A stretch of DNA of 64,000 bases, taken from contig NZ_CP080999.1 in the NCBI RefSeq assembly GCF_019645855.1, positions 2,604,001 to 2,668,000 on the forward strand, in the 5' to 3' direction. Below are positions 33,897-43,666 of the stretch, piece by piece. A model generated the notes under the pieces. That model worked only from the letters and a program-made list of their open reading frames with translations. It ran no database searches and had not been told where the DNA came from. The translations under genes and the position numbers were made by a program. The stretch is from Mycobacterium malmoense (lineage in GTDB: Bacteria > Actinomycetota > Actinomycetes > Mycobacteriales > Mycobacteriaceae). Position 1 is the stretch's first letter; every line of letters starts with the position of its first letter.

Positions 33897-34274
33897 AGTT
33901 AGCATCGCGGGTCGGCGTGTCCGGCATGACCAGCTAATCTCGTTGACGAGCGGCAGTTCAGCCACAAGCGAGCTGTCGCTCGGTTGCTGACAATGGGGTA
34001 ATCGATGCGGATTGTGCACGTCGTTCCTGACCGAAAGTCCGGGAATCCTGGTGGTGCACCACCTATCCGGACACAGTGAACGGTGCACTCTCGGGTACCG
34101 AGTATTCCACCGACTGGGTTTGCTGGTCGACTGACCCAAGTTAGTCAGTGACGTCCGATAGGGCAGCGGCGCCCTGAGGTCGCAATTGTCGACCCGGTCG
34201 TGACCACGGCCACCAGAGCTTTCACGTGACAGCCGAGATTGCCACCGCGATCACGGCCAATTGAGGAGGACACG

Positions 34275-35516
34275 GTGTTCGACTTCGGAGCGTTACCGCC
34301 CGAAATCAATTCCGGTCGTATTTATGCGGGTCCAGGGTCGGAGCCGATGATGGTTGCCGCCACGGCCTGGGATCAGCTGGCCGCGGAGTTGGGCACGGCG
34401 GCGTCGGGTTATGGCTCGGTGATCGATGAGCTGACCGACGGGCCCTGGGTGGGGCCCACATCGGCGTCGATGGTCTCGGCGGTGGCGCCGTATGTGGCGT
34501 GGCTGGGTACGGTGGCGAGTCAGGCCGAGGAGACCGCCAGCCAGGCCCGCGCTGCCGCGGCGGCCTTTGAGGCGGCGTTTGCAATGACGGTGCCGCCGCC
34601 GGTGATCGCGGCCAACCGGGTGCTGTTGATGACGCTGATCGCGACCAATTTTTTCGGTCAGAACACCCCGGCGATCGCCTTGACCGAGGCCCAGTACATG
34701 GAGATGTGGGCCCAAGACGCCGTGGCCATGTACGGCTACGCCGCCTCGTCGGCCAGTGCCGCGCAGGTGACGGCGTATACCGCGCCGCCGGAGACCACCA
34801 CCCCGGACGGGGAGTCGGGTCAGTTCGCCACGGTGGCGCAGGCGGGTAACTCCGGGCAGACCGCGGCGGCCACGACGACCTCGCAGCTGGTCTCCGCCGC
34901 TACGGTGCCGCAGACGCTGCAGCAACTCTCGTCGGGGATTGCATCGACTTGGCCATGGTCGGCGATCGAGACGCAGATCAAGGATTTCCTCATGTACGGG
35001 CTGCCTACCCCCGCAAACAACTGGACCGGCTTTGTCCCCCAGAACTACACCACGGTGATCAAGCAAACCCTGCAGGCGTATTTCGGGGTGGGCATAGGAA
35101 ACTTCGGTTGGTCGATGGGACAGCAGTTGACGTTTGGCCAGGGTGCGACGGCCGGTGCCGGTGGTGCCTGGTATCCGACTCCGCAGTTCGCCGGGCTGCA
35201 CCTGGGCGCCGTGGGAAGTCTGGGCGGTGCGGGTGCCCACACCGCTGGAGCGGTGTCGGCCGGCGCGGGCCAGGCCGGCAAGGTCGGGATGTTGTCGGTC
35301 CCGGCCAACTGGACCACGCCGACCTCCGAAGCGAGCGTCACGCTGGCTGCGGCGGAGGAAAGCCCGGCACACGCCGGTGCGGCGCCAGGAACAGGAAACG
35401 CCCTGCTGCGCGGAATCCCTACCGGCGCCGTGGGACGGCGCACCGCGGGCTACGGCTACACCCACAAATACGGATTCCGCCACAGCGTGCTGACACGCCC
35501 GCCGTCGGCCGGATGA
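34275..35516 (+). CDS. PPE25: PPE protein, SVP subfamily (PPE25-like)
   Basis: A 413-residue PPE protein. The N-terminal PPE domain (FDFGALPPEINSGRIYAGPG, WVGPTS, helical hairpin to about 175) contains the LPPE motif. The variable C-terminus contains GMLSVPANW (the SVP signature), a Gly/Ala-rich stretch and the end motif YGFRHSVLTRPPSAG. It pairs with PE18 just downstream and would be exported as a PE-PPE heterodimer by ESX-5 with EspG5 as chaperone. The GTG at 34275 is preceded by GAGGAGG. Its 3' half is nearly identical in DNA to the PPE at 46632. Confidence 0.93.
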   Translation: MFDFGALPPEINSGRIYAGPGSEPMMVAATAWDQLAAELGTAASGYGSVIDELTDGPWVGPTSASMVSAVAPYVAWLGTVASQAEETASQARAAAAAFEAAFAMTVPPPVIAANRVLLMTLIATNFFGQNTPAIALTEAQYMEMWAQDAVAMYGYAASSASAAQVTAYTAPPETTTPDGESGQFATVAQAGNSGQTAAATTTSQLVSAATVPQTLQQLSSGIASTWPWSAIETQIKDFLMYGLPTPANNWTGFVPQNYTTVIKQTLQAYFGVGIGNFGWSMGQQLTFGQGATAGAGGAWYPTPQFAGLHLGAVGSLGGAGAHTAGAVSAGAGQAGKVGMLSVPANWTTPTSEASVTLAAAEESPAHAGAAPGTGNALLRGIPTGAVGRRTAGYGYTHKYGFRHSVLTRPPSAG

Positions 35517-35724
35517 TGAAGGACCCGCGAATGCTCTTCCAGCTGGGGGCTTACCCGCAAGGACCCGCAGATGAACATCAGTTGTCCAGCAGTGAACAGT
35601 TGCCGCTAAGGAGGCGCGACCCGGCGAGATCCACTTAGTCTCACTAGCAAGCCATGCTGAAGTGCGCTTCAGCAGCAAAGCATCCCTTGAAGGTCATCGA
35701 GCCTGAGGTTGAGGAGGAAACCAA

Positions 35725-36024
35725 ATGTCGTTCGTGACTACACAGCCGGAAGCGTTGGCGGCGGCTGCGGGCAGTTTGCAAGGTATCGGCTCGGCGTTGA
35801 GCGCCCAAAATGCCGCCGCGGCGGCCCCCACGACCGGGGTGGTGCCCGCTGCCGCCGACGAGGTGTCGGCGCTGACCGCCGCGCAGTTCGCCGCGCACGC
35901 CCAGATGTATCAGGCCGTCAGCACTCAGGCTACGGCGATCCACGAGCAGTTCGTCAACACCTTGGGCATCAGCTCGGGGTCCTACGCGGCGACCGAAGCG
36001 GCCAACGCGGCCGCGGCCGGCTAA
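35725..36024 (+). CDS. PE18: PE protein (PE18-like)
   Basis: A 99-residue PE-only protein: MSFVTTQPEALAAAAGSLQG, two helices, and the export motif YxxxE in SYAATEAAN near the C-terminus. It forms a four-helix bundle with its PPE partner. The gene has a GAGGAGG-like ribosome site and ends 12 bp before PPE26, so they are cotranscribed. It differs from the PE at 49483 at only a few residues but at many synonymous sites. Confidence 0.95.
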   Translation: MSFVTTQPEALAAAAGSLQGIGSALSAQNAAAAAPTTGVVPAAADEVSALTAAQFAAHAQMYQAVSTQATAIHEQFVNTLGISSGSYAATEAANAAAAG

Positions 36025-36035
36025 GGAGTCAGGAC

Positions 36036-37256
36036 ATGGCAATCGATTTTGGAGCATTACCGCCGGAGGTCAACTCGGCGCGGATATATTCCGGTCCGGG
36101 CTCGACGTCGCTGACGGCGGCGGCCTCGGCCTGGAATAGTCTTGCCGCCGAGCTGAATTCGGCCGCGCTAGGCTATGACAACATCGTCACTCAGCTGTCC
36201 AGCGAGGAGTGGCTGGGGCCCGCCTCGGCGTCGATGGCCACGGCAGTGCAGCCGTATGTGGAGTGGATGACGACCACCGCGACCCAGGCCGAGCAGGCGG
36301 CCACGCAGGCCCAAGCGGCCGCCGCCGCCTACGAGGCTACGTTTGCCTCGATAGTGCCCCCGCCGGTGATCGCGGCCAACCGTGCCGAGCTGGCCCAGGC
36401 CACGGCGAGCAACCTGTTGGGTCAAAACAACGGGATCATCGCGCAACTGGAAGCCCAATACGCTGAATTTTGGGCCCAAGACGCCGCAGCGATGTACAAC
36501 TACGCCGGTTCCTCGGCGAGCGCGTCGAAGGTGACCCCTTACACCGCCGCCCCCACGATCGCCAACCCGGCGGCCGCTACCACCCAGGCCGCCGCGACGG
36601 CCAGCACTCCGGCCGCCTCGATCCAGCAGAGCCTGCAAAGTTTTCTCGGCCAGATCACCAGTCAGCTACAAAACCTCGCCTCGCCCACCGGGACGTCGTC
36701 GCTGGTGTCGCAGCTCTCGTCGTCCAACCCGTTGCTCACCGAAGTGTGGTTCCTCCTCAGCGGGCAGACCACGCTGCCCACCAACGTGGCAACGTTCTTG
36801 ACCGGCTATAACAACTTCTCGAGCTTCTTCTACAACACCGAAGGTCTGCCGTATTTCAGTGTCGGTATGGGCAACTTCGGTATCCAGATGGCCAAGACCC
36901 TCGGGGCGATCACCGCGCCGGCGGCCGCGGCCGCGGCCGCCGTCCCCAAGGGCTTGCCCGGGCTGGGAGGCCTGCTGGGTGGCGCTGGCGGCGCGGCGGC
37001 ACATTTGGGCAGTGCGACCTCGATCGGCAAGCTGTCGGTGCCGATCTCGTGGGCCGGCGGTGCGTCGGCGGCGGCACCGCATGCCACGGCCATTCCGGTC
37101 AGCGCCATCAGCGCTGCCCCGGAGGCCGCCGGGGGACCCGGCAACCTGCTTGGCGGCATGCCGCTGGCCGGAGTGGGCTCTGGCACCGCTGGCGGTGCCG
37201 GGCCCCGATACGGGTTCCGCCCCACCGTCATGGCCCGACCACCCCTCGGCGGATAA
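36036..37256 (+). CDS. PPE26: PPE protein, SVP subfamily (PPE26-like)
   Basis: A 406-residue PPE protein beginning MAIDFGALPPEVNSARIYSG, with the GKLSVPISW SVP signature near residue 335 and the ending YGFRPTVMARPPLGG. The ATG at 36036 has GGAGTC upstream and follows PE18 closely. It is an ESX-5 substrate by family. This is the last ESX-5 gene before the sulfur island. Its last 148 coding-region bases before the final variable part are identical to those of the PPE at 47905, and a decayed copy of its 3' third lies at 45682. Confidence 0.94.
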   Translation: MAIDFGALPPEVNSARIYSGPGSTSLTAAASAWNSLAAELNSAALGYDNIVTQLSSEEWLGPASASMATAVQPYVEWMTTTATQAEQAATQAQAAAAAYEATFASIVPPPVIAANRAELAQATASNLLGQNNGIIAQLEAQYAEFWAQDAAAMYNYAGSSASASKVTPYTAAPTIANPAAATTQAAATASTPAASIQQSLQSFLGQITSQLQNLASPTGTSSLVSQLSSSNPLLTEVWFLLSGQTTLPTNVATFLTGYNNFSSFFYNTEGLPYFSVGMGNFGIQMAKTLGAITAPAAAAAAAVPKGLPGLGGLLGGAGGAAAHLGSATSIGKLSVPISWAGGASAAAPHATAIPVSAISAAPEAAGGPGNLLGGMPLAGVGSGTAGGAGPRYGFRPTVMARPPLGG

Positions 37257-37377
37257 CCCACCACCATTTCGTCCAACGTCATTCGGTGACGCCACTTGGC
37301 GGACAACGACGCTGCCGATCGGCCGGCCTCGCGCCGGCCGCGGCAAGCGATATGAGCCCAGGCCGCTGCTGTGGCTA

Positions 37378-38967
37378 CTACGCGCGCATACCGAGACGCT
37401 CATCCGGATTCGACGTCCCCGAGCCGCGGGTTGAGCCCGGGCCATCATTAGCCTCTGTCGGCTCCGATCGCATCGCAGTGTTGTTGTCTGAAGATGTCGC
37501 CAGCGGTCGTCGGACGTACACGATCCAGATCAACACGGCGGCGAAAACGTAGAAGGCCATGAAGATCCAGAATGCCGACGTCATCGTGCCGGTACTGAGG
37601 TAAGACTGTCGCAGCGCGAGGTTGATTCCGACCCCACCGAAAGTGCCGAAACCCGCGACGAAACCGATAACGACTCCCGAAATCAGCCGCGACGAATGAC
37701 GGCGGTCAGCCTCGCTCATGTCCAACGACCGATCACACGTCTCAAAAACTGTCGGAATCATCTTGTACACGGACCCATTGCCCACCCCGGCCAGGATGAA
37801 CAAGGCGATGAAGCAGGCCACGTAGCCGGCCATCGCTGAGCCGCTGACCGGGCCTGCGTGTGGGTTTTCCACGGTACCCACACCAATCAGCATCCCGGCG
37901 GCAAGAGCCATAGAGATGAAAACCATCAGAGTGACGCGGGCCCCGCCGATTCGGTCGGCCAGCTGGCCACCGTAGACCCGGGCTAGAGCCGCGAGCAACG
38001 GTCCGATGAAGACCAGTTCAGCGGCATGCAACGAGGCCTGCGCTGCACCTTGCCCGTCGGCGATGAAGCTGGTTTGCAGCACCTGACCAAACGCGAACGA
38101 GAACCCGATGAATGAGCCGAAACTTCCGAGATAGAACAGGCCGAGCAGCCAGGTGTCATGAGCAAAAACGACCGCGGACAGGATCGACCGGACAAGCCCG
38201 GGTTCAACACGATGCTGCGCGACGTTATTCATGAATAACGCCGCGCCGGCTCCGGCGGTGGTCAACAAAACCAGATACAGACCACAAACCCAGTACGGTT
38301 GCCGGTTGCCTGCCGTAGCTATAACCAGCAGGCCGACTATCTGGATTAGTGGCACCCCGAGATTGCCGATCCCACCGGCGATTCCTAATGCTGAGCCCTT
38401 GAGTCGATGCGGGTAGAAAGCATTCGCGTTGCTGGCCGAGGCGGCGAAGTTCCCGCCGCCCATTCCACTCATTGCCGCGCAAACTAGGTATGGCCACAGC
38501 GGAAGCCCCGGATGCGCCAATAGCACCATCGCTCCGATAACCGGTACCAGCAGCACGAACGCCGAGAACATGGCCAAGTTGCGACCACCGAAGATCGCGG
38601 TTGCCACCGCATAGGTCGGCCGCAAGCAAGCTCCAACCAGGGTGGCCGTGGTACCGAGCAGGAGCTTGTCGCCCGCTGAAAAACCATAGACATCCTTGGG
38701 CATGAACAATGCCAACACTGGCCAAAGTGACCAAATCGAGTAGCCGAGGTGCACGATTACGACCGACCAGAGCAGGTTGCGCCGCGCGATGATCTTATTA
38801 CCGGCTTCCCAGCTCGCCATATCCTCTGCATCCCAATGAGAGATGTGACGTGACCGAGCCACGTGCCTGGCCAGCCGGAAGATACCCGGCTTCGGAACGG
38901 CCGGTGCTGGACCGGGAACCGGCTCGTGCCGTGTGTTTTCGCCGTGTAGCAGCGCCCGCTCTTCCAT
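37378..38967 (-). CDS. NarK/NasA-type nitrate/nitrite porter (MFS)
   Basis: A 529-residue, about 12-span major facilitator protein. It has the nitrate-nitrite porter signature region (GGGNFAASASNANAFYPHRL, then KGSALGIAGGIGNLGVPLIQ) and a second related block (FIGFSFAFGQVLQTSF). I chose ATG 38967 because AAGGAGGGCG precedes it; a TTG 60 bp upstream is weaker. It is divergent from sirA within the island. Family membership is clear, but its neighbours assimilate sulfur, so nitrite, nitrate or a sulfur oxyanion could be the cargo. Confidence 0.88.
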   Translation of the reverse strand: MEERALLHGENTRHEPVPGPAPAVPKPGIFRLARHVARSRHISHWDAEDMASWEAGNKIIARRNLLWSVVIVHLGYSIWSLWPVLALFMPKDVYGFSAGDKLLLGTTATLVGACLRPTYAVATAIFGGRNLAMFSAFVLLVPVIGAMVLLAHPGLPLWPYLVCAAMSGMGGGNFAASASNANAFYPHRLKGSALGIAGGIGNLGVPLIQIVGLLVIATAGNRQPYWVCGLYLVLLTTAGAGAALFMNNVAQHRVEPGLVRSILSAVVFAHDTWLLGLFYLGSFGSFIGFSFAFGQVLQTSFIADGQGAAQASLHAAELVFIGPLLAALARVYGGQLADRIGGARVTLMVFISMALAAGMLIGVGTVENPHAGPVSGSAMAGYVACFIALFILAGVGNGSVYKMIPTVFETCDRSLDMSEADRRHSSRLISGVVIGFVAGFGTFGGVGINLALRQSYLSTGTMTSAFWIFMAFYVFAAVLIWIVYVRRPLATSSDNNTAMRSEPTEANDGPGSTRGSGTSNPDERLGMRA

Positions 38968-39184
38968 CGCCCTCCTTAGACCCGGTCTCGTGGCGAAGCG
39001 TCGAGTCACAAGAGTGCCAGGATCCAAGCTAGGGGTCAGTTATTGCTCGGCCTGAAACTCCTTAAGATTTCCTGTAAATCCCCGGCGCGCACTGGAGGTT
39101 CAACGCGCTGGCCGCGATGGTATGCACGCCGCTGCGCGGCGGCAACGCTGCCTTTTGACGTCAGGCCGTATACACAACCAACGG

Positions 39185-39198
39185 TTGTGACCTCACAA
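39185..39198. promoter_or_regulatory. Palindrome TTGTG-ACCT-CACAA upstream of sirA
   Basis: A perfect inverted repeat (extendable to TTGTGA-CC-TCACAA) in the 475-bp region between the porter and sirA. It fits the T-N11-A spacing of LysR-type sites. The same TTGTG-N4-CACAA occurs at 43667-43680 beside the LysR gene. The rest of 38968-39442 shows no supported gene. Confidence 0.65.
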
Positions 39199-39442
39199 CA
39201 TGGAGGCTCTTGTTGACGTCCTCGTACCCAGTGCAGCATGAGAGTGATGGCTCATGAGCCCAACGAACTACCCAGAGGTATCTCGCGCTAATCAGCATCA
39301 ATGTTGATGTTGCACGGCAGCCCCGCGCCCCTTTCGCCGGGGATCCATGCGGCCGGATACAGATTTCTGGACATCCCGCGGTGTCGCCTGGCGAATCTAG
39401 CCGGACAGTATTCCCCGGGCAATGGTCGAGAAGGAGAGCACC

Positions 39443-41110
39443 ATGACGACTGCCCGTCCTGCCAAGACCCGTAACGAAGGCCAGTGGGCGCTGGGAAACC
39501 GCGAGCCGCTCAACGACACCGAACAGATCAAGCACGATGACGGGCCGCTGAACGTACGGGATCGGATCCTCAACAAATACTCGAAAGAGGGCTTCGACAG
39601 CATCGAGAAGTCCGATCTACGGTTGCGCTTCAAATGGATGGGCCTCTACAGCCAGCGCGAGCAGGGCTACGACGGCTCCTGGACCGGCGACGAGAACATC
39701 GACAAGCTCGAAGCCAAGTACTTCATGATGCGAGTGCGCTCCGACGGCAAGCCGATGTCGGCGCGCACGGTGCGCACCCTGGGCCAGATCTCCACCGAAT
39801 TCGCCCGTGACACCGCCGATATCGGCGACCGGGAGAACCTGCAGTTCCACTGGCTCAGGATCGAGGACGTTCCCGAGATCTGGCGCCGACTCGAGTCGGT
39901 CGGCCTTTCCAGCACCGAAGCCTGCGGCGACTGCCCTCGTGGCATTCACGGCAGCCCGCTGGCCGGCGACTCACTCGACGAGGTGCTCGATCCCTCGCCG
40001 GCGATCGACGAGATCATCCGGCGCTTCTTGGGCAACCCCGACTACGCCGACCTGCCCCGTAAGTACAAGACCGCGATCTCGGGCCTGCAGGACGTCTCCC
40101 ACGAAACCCACGACGTCGCGTTTATCGGCGTCAACCACCCCGAGCACGGCCCCGGCATGGACCTGTGGGTGGGTGGCGGCCTGTCGACCAATCCGATGAT
40201 GGCCCAACGGGTCGGCGTGTGGGTCCCACTCGACGAGGTGCCCGACGTGTGGGAGGCGGTCACCAAGCTGTTCCGCGACTACGGCTACCGGCGGCTGCGC
40301 GCCAAGGCGCGGCTGAAGTTCTTGGTCAAGGACTGGGGCATAGAAAAGTTCCGTCAGGTACTAGAGACCGAGTACCTGCAGCGCAAGCTGATCGACGGCC
40401 CGGCGCCAGAGCCGGCCACACACCCCATCGACCACGTCGGCGTGCAGAAGATCAGGAACGGGCTGAACGCCGTCGGGGTCGCCGCCATCGCCGGACGCGT
40501 CTCCGGTACCAAGTTGCAGGCGGTGGCCGACCTGATGGAGCGGGTCGGCTCCGACCGGGCACGGTTCAGCCCCTTCCAGAAGCTGATCATCCTCGACGTG
40601 CCCGACGACAAGGTCGACGAGCTGGTCGCCGGCCTGGACGCGCTGGGCCTGCCGTCGAAGCCGTCGGGTTGGCGCAAGAACACGATGGCCTGCACCGGTA
40701 TCGAGTTCTGCAAGCTGTCCTTCGCCGAAACCCGGGTTCGGGCACAGACTTTGGTGCCCGAGCTGGAACAGCGCCTGGCTGATGTCAACTCCGAACTCGA
40801 CGTGCCGATCACTGTCCACATCAACGGATGCCCGAACTCATGTGCCCGAATTCAAGTCGCCGACATCGGGTTCAAGGGCCAGTGGATCGACGACGGCGAG
40901 GGCAATTCGGTCGAGGGCTTCCAAGTCCACCTCGGTGGCGGCCTGGGCGAGGAGAGCGGGTTTGGCCGAAAACTGCGCCAGCACAAGGTCACCAGCGACG
41001 GACTCGGCGACTACATCGACCGTGTGACGCGCAAGTTCCTCGAGCAGCGCGAAAGCGGCGAGCGTTTCGCGTCCTGGGCACTGCGGGCCGAAGAGGCCGA
41101 CTTGCGATAG
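39443..41110 (+). CDS. sirA: Ferredoxin-dependent assimilatory sulfite reductase
   Basis: A 555-residue siroheme/[4Fe-4S] reductase that converts sulfite to sulfide with six electrons from ferredoxin. Cluster and siroheme ligands are C417, C423, C463 and C467 (ACTGIEFC, NGCPNSC). Y69 and C161 are both present, the residues known to be cross-linked beside the siroheme in M. tuberculosis SirA (first annotated NirA, Rv2391), which acts on sulfite. The ATG at 39443 has AAGGAGAG upstream. It is followed by cysH and the chelatase in the same order as Rv2391-Rv2393, but it lies here inside ESX-5. Confidence 0.95.
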   Translation: MTTARPAKTRNEGQWALGNREPLNDTEQIKHDDGPLNVRDRILNKYSKEGFDSIEKSDLRLRFKWMGLYSQREQGYDGSWTGDENIDKLEAKYFMMRVRSDGKPMSARTVRTLGQISTEFARDTADIGDRENLQFHWLRIEDVPEIWRRLESVGLSSTEACGDCPRGIHGSPLAGDSLDEVLDPSPAIDEIIRRFLGNPDYADLPRKYKTAISGLQDVSHETHDVAFIGVNHPEHGPGMDLWVGGGLSTNPMMAQRVGVWVPLDEVPDVWEAVTKLFRDYGYRRLRAKARLKFLVKDWGIEKFRQVLETEYLQRKLIDGPAPEPATHPIDHVGVQKIRNGLNAVGVAAIAGRVSGTKLQAVADLMERVGSDRARFSPFQKLIILDVPDDKVDELVAGLDALGLPSKPSGWRKNTMACTGIEFCKLSFAETRVRAQTLVPELEQRLADVNSELDVPITVHINGCPNSCARIQVADIGFKGQWIDDGEGNSVEGFQVHLGGGLGEESGFGRKLRQHKVTSDGLGDYIDRVTRKFLEQRESGERFASWALRAEEADLR

Positions 41111-41161
41111 CGGCCACGGACACCGCAAAGGACAGCGCTGACATTACGGGCTGAGGATGAG

Positions 41162-41905
41162 ATGAGCGAAGTGACGACCGACTTCACCGAGGAACAGCTG
41201 CGTGAATTGGCTGCTCGCGGCGCGGCTGAGATGGAGGGAGCGAGCGCCACCGACATATTGCGCTGGACCGATGAGCACTTCGGCGGCACCGACGGACCCC
41301 GCAGCTGGGCCACTTGCAAGTGGGTAGTGGCCTGCAATATGCAAGACGCGGTGACGGTTTCGCTGGCGTCGGACGTACGGCCGGGCGTGCCGGTGATCTT
41401 CCTGGACACCGGTTACCACTTCGCCGAAACCCTTGGCACCCGCGACGCTGTCCAGTCCGTCTACGACATCTACCTTCTCAACGTCACGCCCGAGCACAGC
41501 GTGGAAGAGCAGAACGAGCTGATGGGCAAAGACTTGTTTGCCCGCGACCCCAAAGAATGTTGCCGGCTGCGGAAGGTCGTCCCCTTGCGAAAAGCGCTGC
41601 GCGGTTACGCGGCATGGGTCACCGGGTTGCGGCGGGTGGAGGCGCCCACCCGCGCCAATGCTCCGCTGATCAGCTTCGACGAGTCGTTCGGCCTGGTGAA
41701 GGTCAACCCGATCGCGACCTGGACCGACGAGGACGTGGCCAGCTACATCAAGCAGAACGGAGTACTGGTCAACCCGCTTGTCGAGGAGGGTTACCCGTCG
41801 ATTGGCTGCGCCCCCTGCACAAGCAAGCCCGTGGAAGGCGACGGCCCACGCAGTGGGCGCTGGCGGGGCTGGAACAAAACCGAATGTGGGTTGCACGCGT
41901 CATGA
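41162..41905 (+). CDS. cysH: Adenylylsulfate (APS) reductase
   Basis: A 247-residue thioredoxin-dependent enzyme reducing APS to sulfite. The [4Fe-4S] ligands typical of APS (not PAPS) reductases are visible as CC in KECCRLRK and CxxC in GCAPCTSKP. The nucleophilic cysteine is in the C-terminal ECGLH. The substrate-binding FLDTGYHFAET segment is standard. It starts 51 bp after sirA with a GAGGATGAG-type ribosome site. Its stop overlaps the chelatase ATG (ATGA), indicating one operon supplying sulfite to SirA. Confidence 0.95.
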   Translation: MSEVTTDFTEEQLRELAARGAAEMEGASATDILRWTDEHFGGTDGPRSWATCKWVVACNMQDAVTVSLASDVRPGVPVIFLDTGYHFAETLGTRDAVQSVYDIYLLNVTPEHSVEEQNELMGKDLFARDPKECCRLRKVVPLRKALRGYAAWVTGLRRVEAPTRANAPLISFDESFGLVKVNPIATWTDEDVASYIKQNGVLVNPLVEEGYPSIGCAPCTSKPVEGDGPRSGRWRGWNKTECGLHAS

Positions 41906-42618
41906 GCGCACTCGTACTCACCGCCCACGGCAGCAGAGATCCACGATCAGCCGCCAATGCCCGGGCCGTGGCCGACCGGCTCGCGCGCATGCGGCCAGGC
42001 CTAGATGTGCGGCTGGCATTCTTGGAACTCAATGAGCCCAACTTCATCGATGTCCTCGATCAATTACCGGACAGCCGCGATGCGGTCGTCAGTCCGCTAC
42101 TGCTCGCCAGCGCCTACCACGCCTGCCGCGACCTCCCCAAACAGATCGCGCGTGCCGGTGCACATGGCATACGACGGGCCGACGTGCTCGGCGAAGACGA
42201 GCGGCTGGTATCGGTGCTGCGCGAACGCCTTACCGAACTCCACGTTTCCCCGCTCGACGATGACCTCGGGGTGATGGTGGTGGCGGTTGGCTCGTCGAAC
42301 ACCGCCGCCAATGCGCGCACCGCGCAGGTCGCGTCCACGCTGGCGGTAGGCAGTCGGTGGGCCGGGGCCGCCATGGCCTTCGCCACCCGACACGAGGCGT
42401 CGGTGGCCCACGCCGCCAGCCGATTACGCCATCGCGGCGCCCGCCGGATCGTCATCGCGCCATGGTTCCTGGCACCGGGGCGCATCACCGACGGCGTGTG
42501 GACCTATGCGCAAGATAACCGCATTCCGATGGCGTCGCCGCTAGGTCCCCACCGGCTCGTGGCTGAGACAGTGCTCGACCGTTACGACCAGGCGCTGACG
42601 GGCCACGTCGCGGCCTAG
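41902..42618 (+). CDS. che1: Sirohydrochlorin chelatase (CbiX/SirB-like)
   Basis: A 238-residue protein of two CbiX half-domains: LTAHGSRDPRSAANARAVAD at the start and MVVAVGSSNTAANARTAQVA in the second half. The metal-site histidine HG is in the first repeat (AHGS). The second repeat has VGSS in its place, as expected for a single-site two-domain enzyme. It would insert Fe2+ into sirohydrochlorin to make the siroheme that SirA needs. The start codon overlaps the cysH stop. Rv2393 holds the same place in M. tuberculosis. Confidence 0.88.
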   Translation: MSALVLTAHGSRDPRSAANARAVADRLARMRPGLDVRLAFLELNEPNFIDVLDQLPDSRDAVVSPLLLASAYHACRDLPKQIARAGAHGIRRADVLGEDERLVSVLRERLTELHVSPLDDDLGVMVVAVGSSNTAANARTAQVASTLAVGSRWAGAAMAFATRHEASVAHAASRLRHRGARRIVIAPWFLAPGRITDGVWTYAQDNRIPMASPLGPHRLVAETVLDRYDQALTGHVAA

Positions 42619-42682
42619 TCCGTTTGCCATTGTCGACTTTTCGTGGGCAAAAGTGTCTCAACAAATCCGTCCTTCGCGGGCC

Positions 42683-43624
42683 TTATCTGGTTGTGCGGCT
42701 GGTGATATGGCTGAGCAGGTCTCGTATCGCTCCAGCGGGTGGGGTGCGTTTGCCGACCCAGATGGCGCGAAACTTACGCCGTAGATCCAATTCTGGGATA
42801 GCGATCGCGCGCAGACGGCCAACCTCGAGGTCGTCAGCCACCGCGAGCCGGCTCATGGCGGCCGGTCCTGCGCCGGCAAGCACGGCGGCGCGCATCGCCG
42901 CGGCGGAAGTCAATTCCAGCACGGGTGGCGCTTGCTGAATGTCGTCACCCAGTGCCTGACGGAGCGCCACCGTCAGCGAATCGCGTATGCCCGAATGGGG
43001 CTCGCGGGCAACCAGGGGTGTTTGCACAAGTTCGCGAGCAGTCACGACCCGTGACCGTCGAGCCCACTTGTGGCCCGGCGGCACCACGATCACGAGTTCG
43101 TCGTGACCCACCACGCAGCTTCCCAATCCCTTGGGCTGACCGGGATTTTCGACAAATCCAAGATCGACGGTGCCGTCGCGCACCGAGGCGATGACATGAT
43201 CGCTGTTGGTGGCAGTCAAGATTACGTGGGGAACAGTGAGACCGCACCGCGTCGCCTCAGCCTGCAGGGAAAGCAGCCAGTGCGGCATAAGCTGCTCGGA
43301 TATCGTCTGACTGGCCGCCACCCGGATTCGTTCACGGCCTTCCTTTCGGAGCGCACCCATGCCCGCATCGATCTCGTTGGCGATTTCCAGCAAGCGGGCA
43401 GCCCAATCCGCGACGACGAGGCCAGCGGGCGTGAGTTGTGAGCCACGGGTGGTCCGGACAGCCAATGTCACCCCGGTCTGGGCCTCCATCGACGCGAGCC
43501 GCCTCGACACAGCTTGTTGAGTCAACCCCAGTTCGCGCGCCGCCCTGCCGAGGCCACCTGTCTCGGCGATCGCCAAAAAGACTTCGAACGAGGCAAGTTC
43601 GGGCATCCAAGAGCTGAGCGGCAT
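42683..43624 (-). CDS. LysR-type transcriptional regulator
   Basis: A 313-residue LTTR. The winged helix-turn-helix is at residues about 9-66 (FEVFLAIAETGGLGRAARELG, then LTQQAVSRRLASMEAQTGV), followed by a two-lobed effector domain (IRVAASQTISEQLMPHWL, DLGFVENPG). It is transcribed away from the fprA-like gene, and the shared 104-bp region contains a TTGTG-N4-CACAA palindrome. By position it should control the sulfur island. Which metabolite it senses (APS, sulfite, O-acetylserine or other) is not visible. It may start at 43624 or at the internal ATG 43606. Confidence 0.9.
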   Translation of the reverse strand: MPLSSWMPELASFEVFLAIAETGGLGRAARELGLTQQAVSRRLASMEAQTGVTLAVRTTRGSQLTPAGLVVADWAARLLEIANEIDAGMGALRKEGRERIRVAASQTISEQLMPHWLLSLQAEATRCGLTVPHVILTATNSDHVIASVRDGTVDLGFVENPGQPKGLGSCVVGHDELVIVVPPGHKWARRSRVVTARELVQTPLVAREPHSGIRDSLTVALRQALGDDIQQAPPVLELTSAAAMRAAVLAGAGPAAMSRLAVADDLEVGRLRAIAIPELDLRRKFRAIWVGKRTPPAGAIRDLLSHITSRTTR

Positions 43625-43666
43625 GGTTGATCACCTCACAATCAAATCGTGCGACACAACGCTAGC

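Noticed and set aside
39028..39442. Search for a cysteine-rich attenuator peptide or riboswitch upstream of sirA
   Set aside because: Poly-cysteine leader frames regulate some mycobacterial sulfur operons, but no frame here has consecutive Cys codons, and no SAM- or cobalamin-type riboswitch core was recognised.
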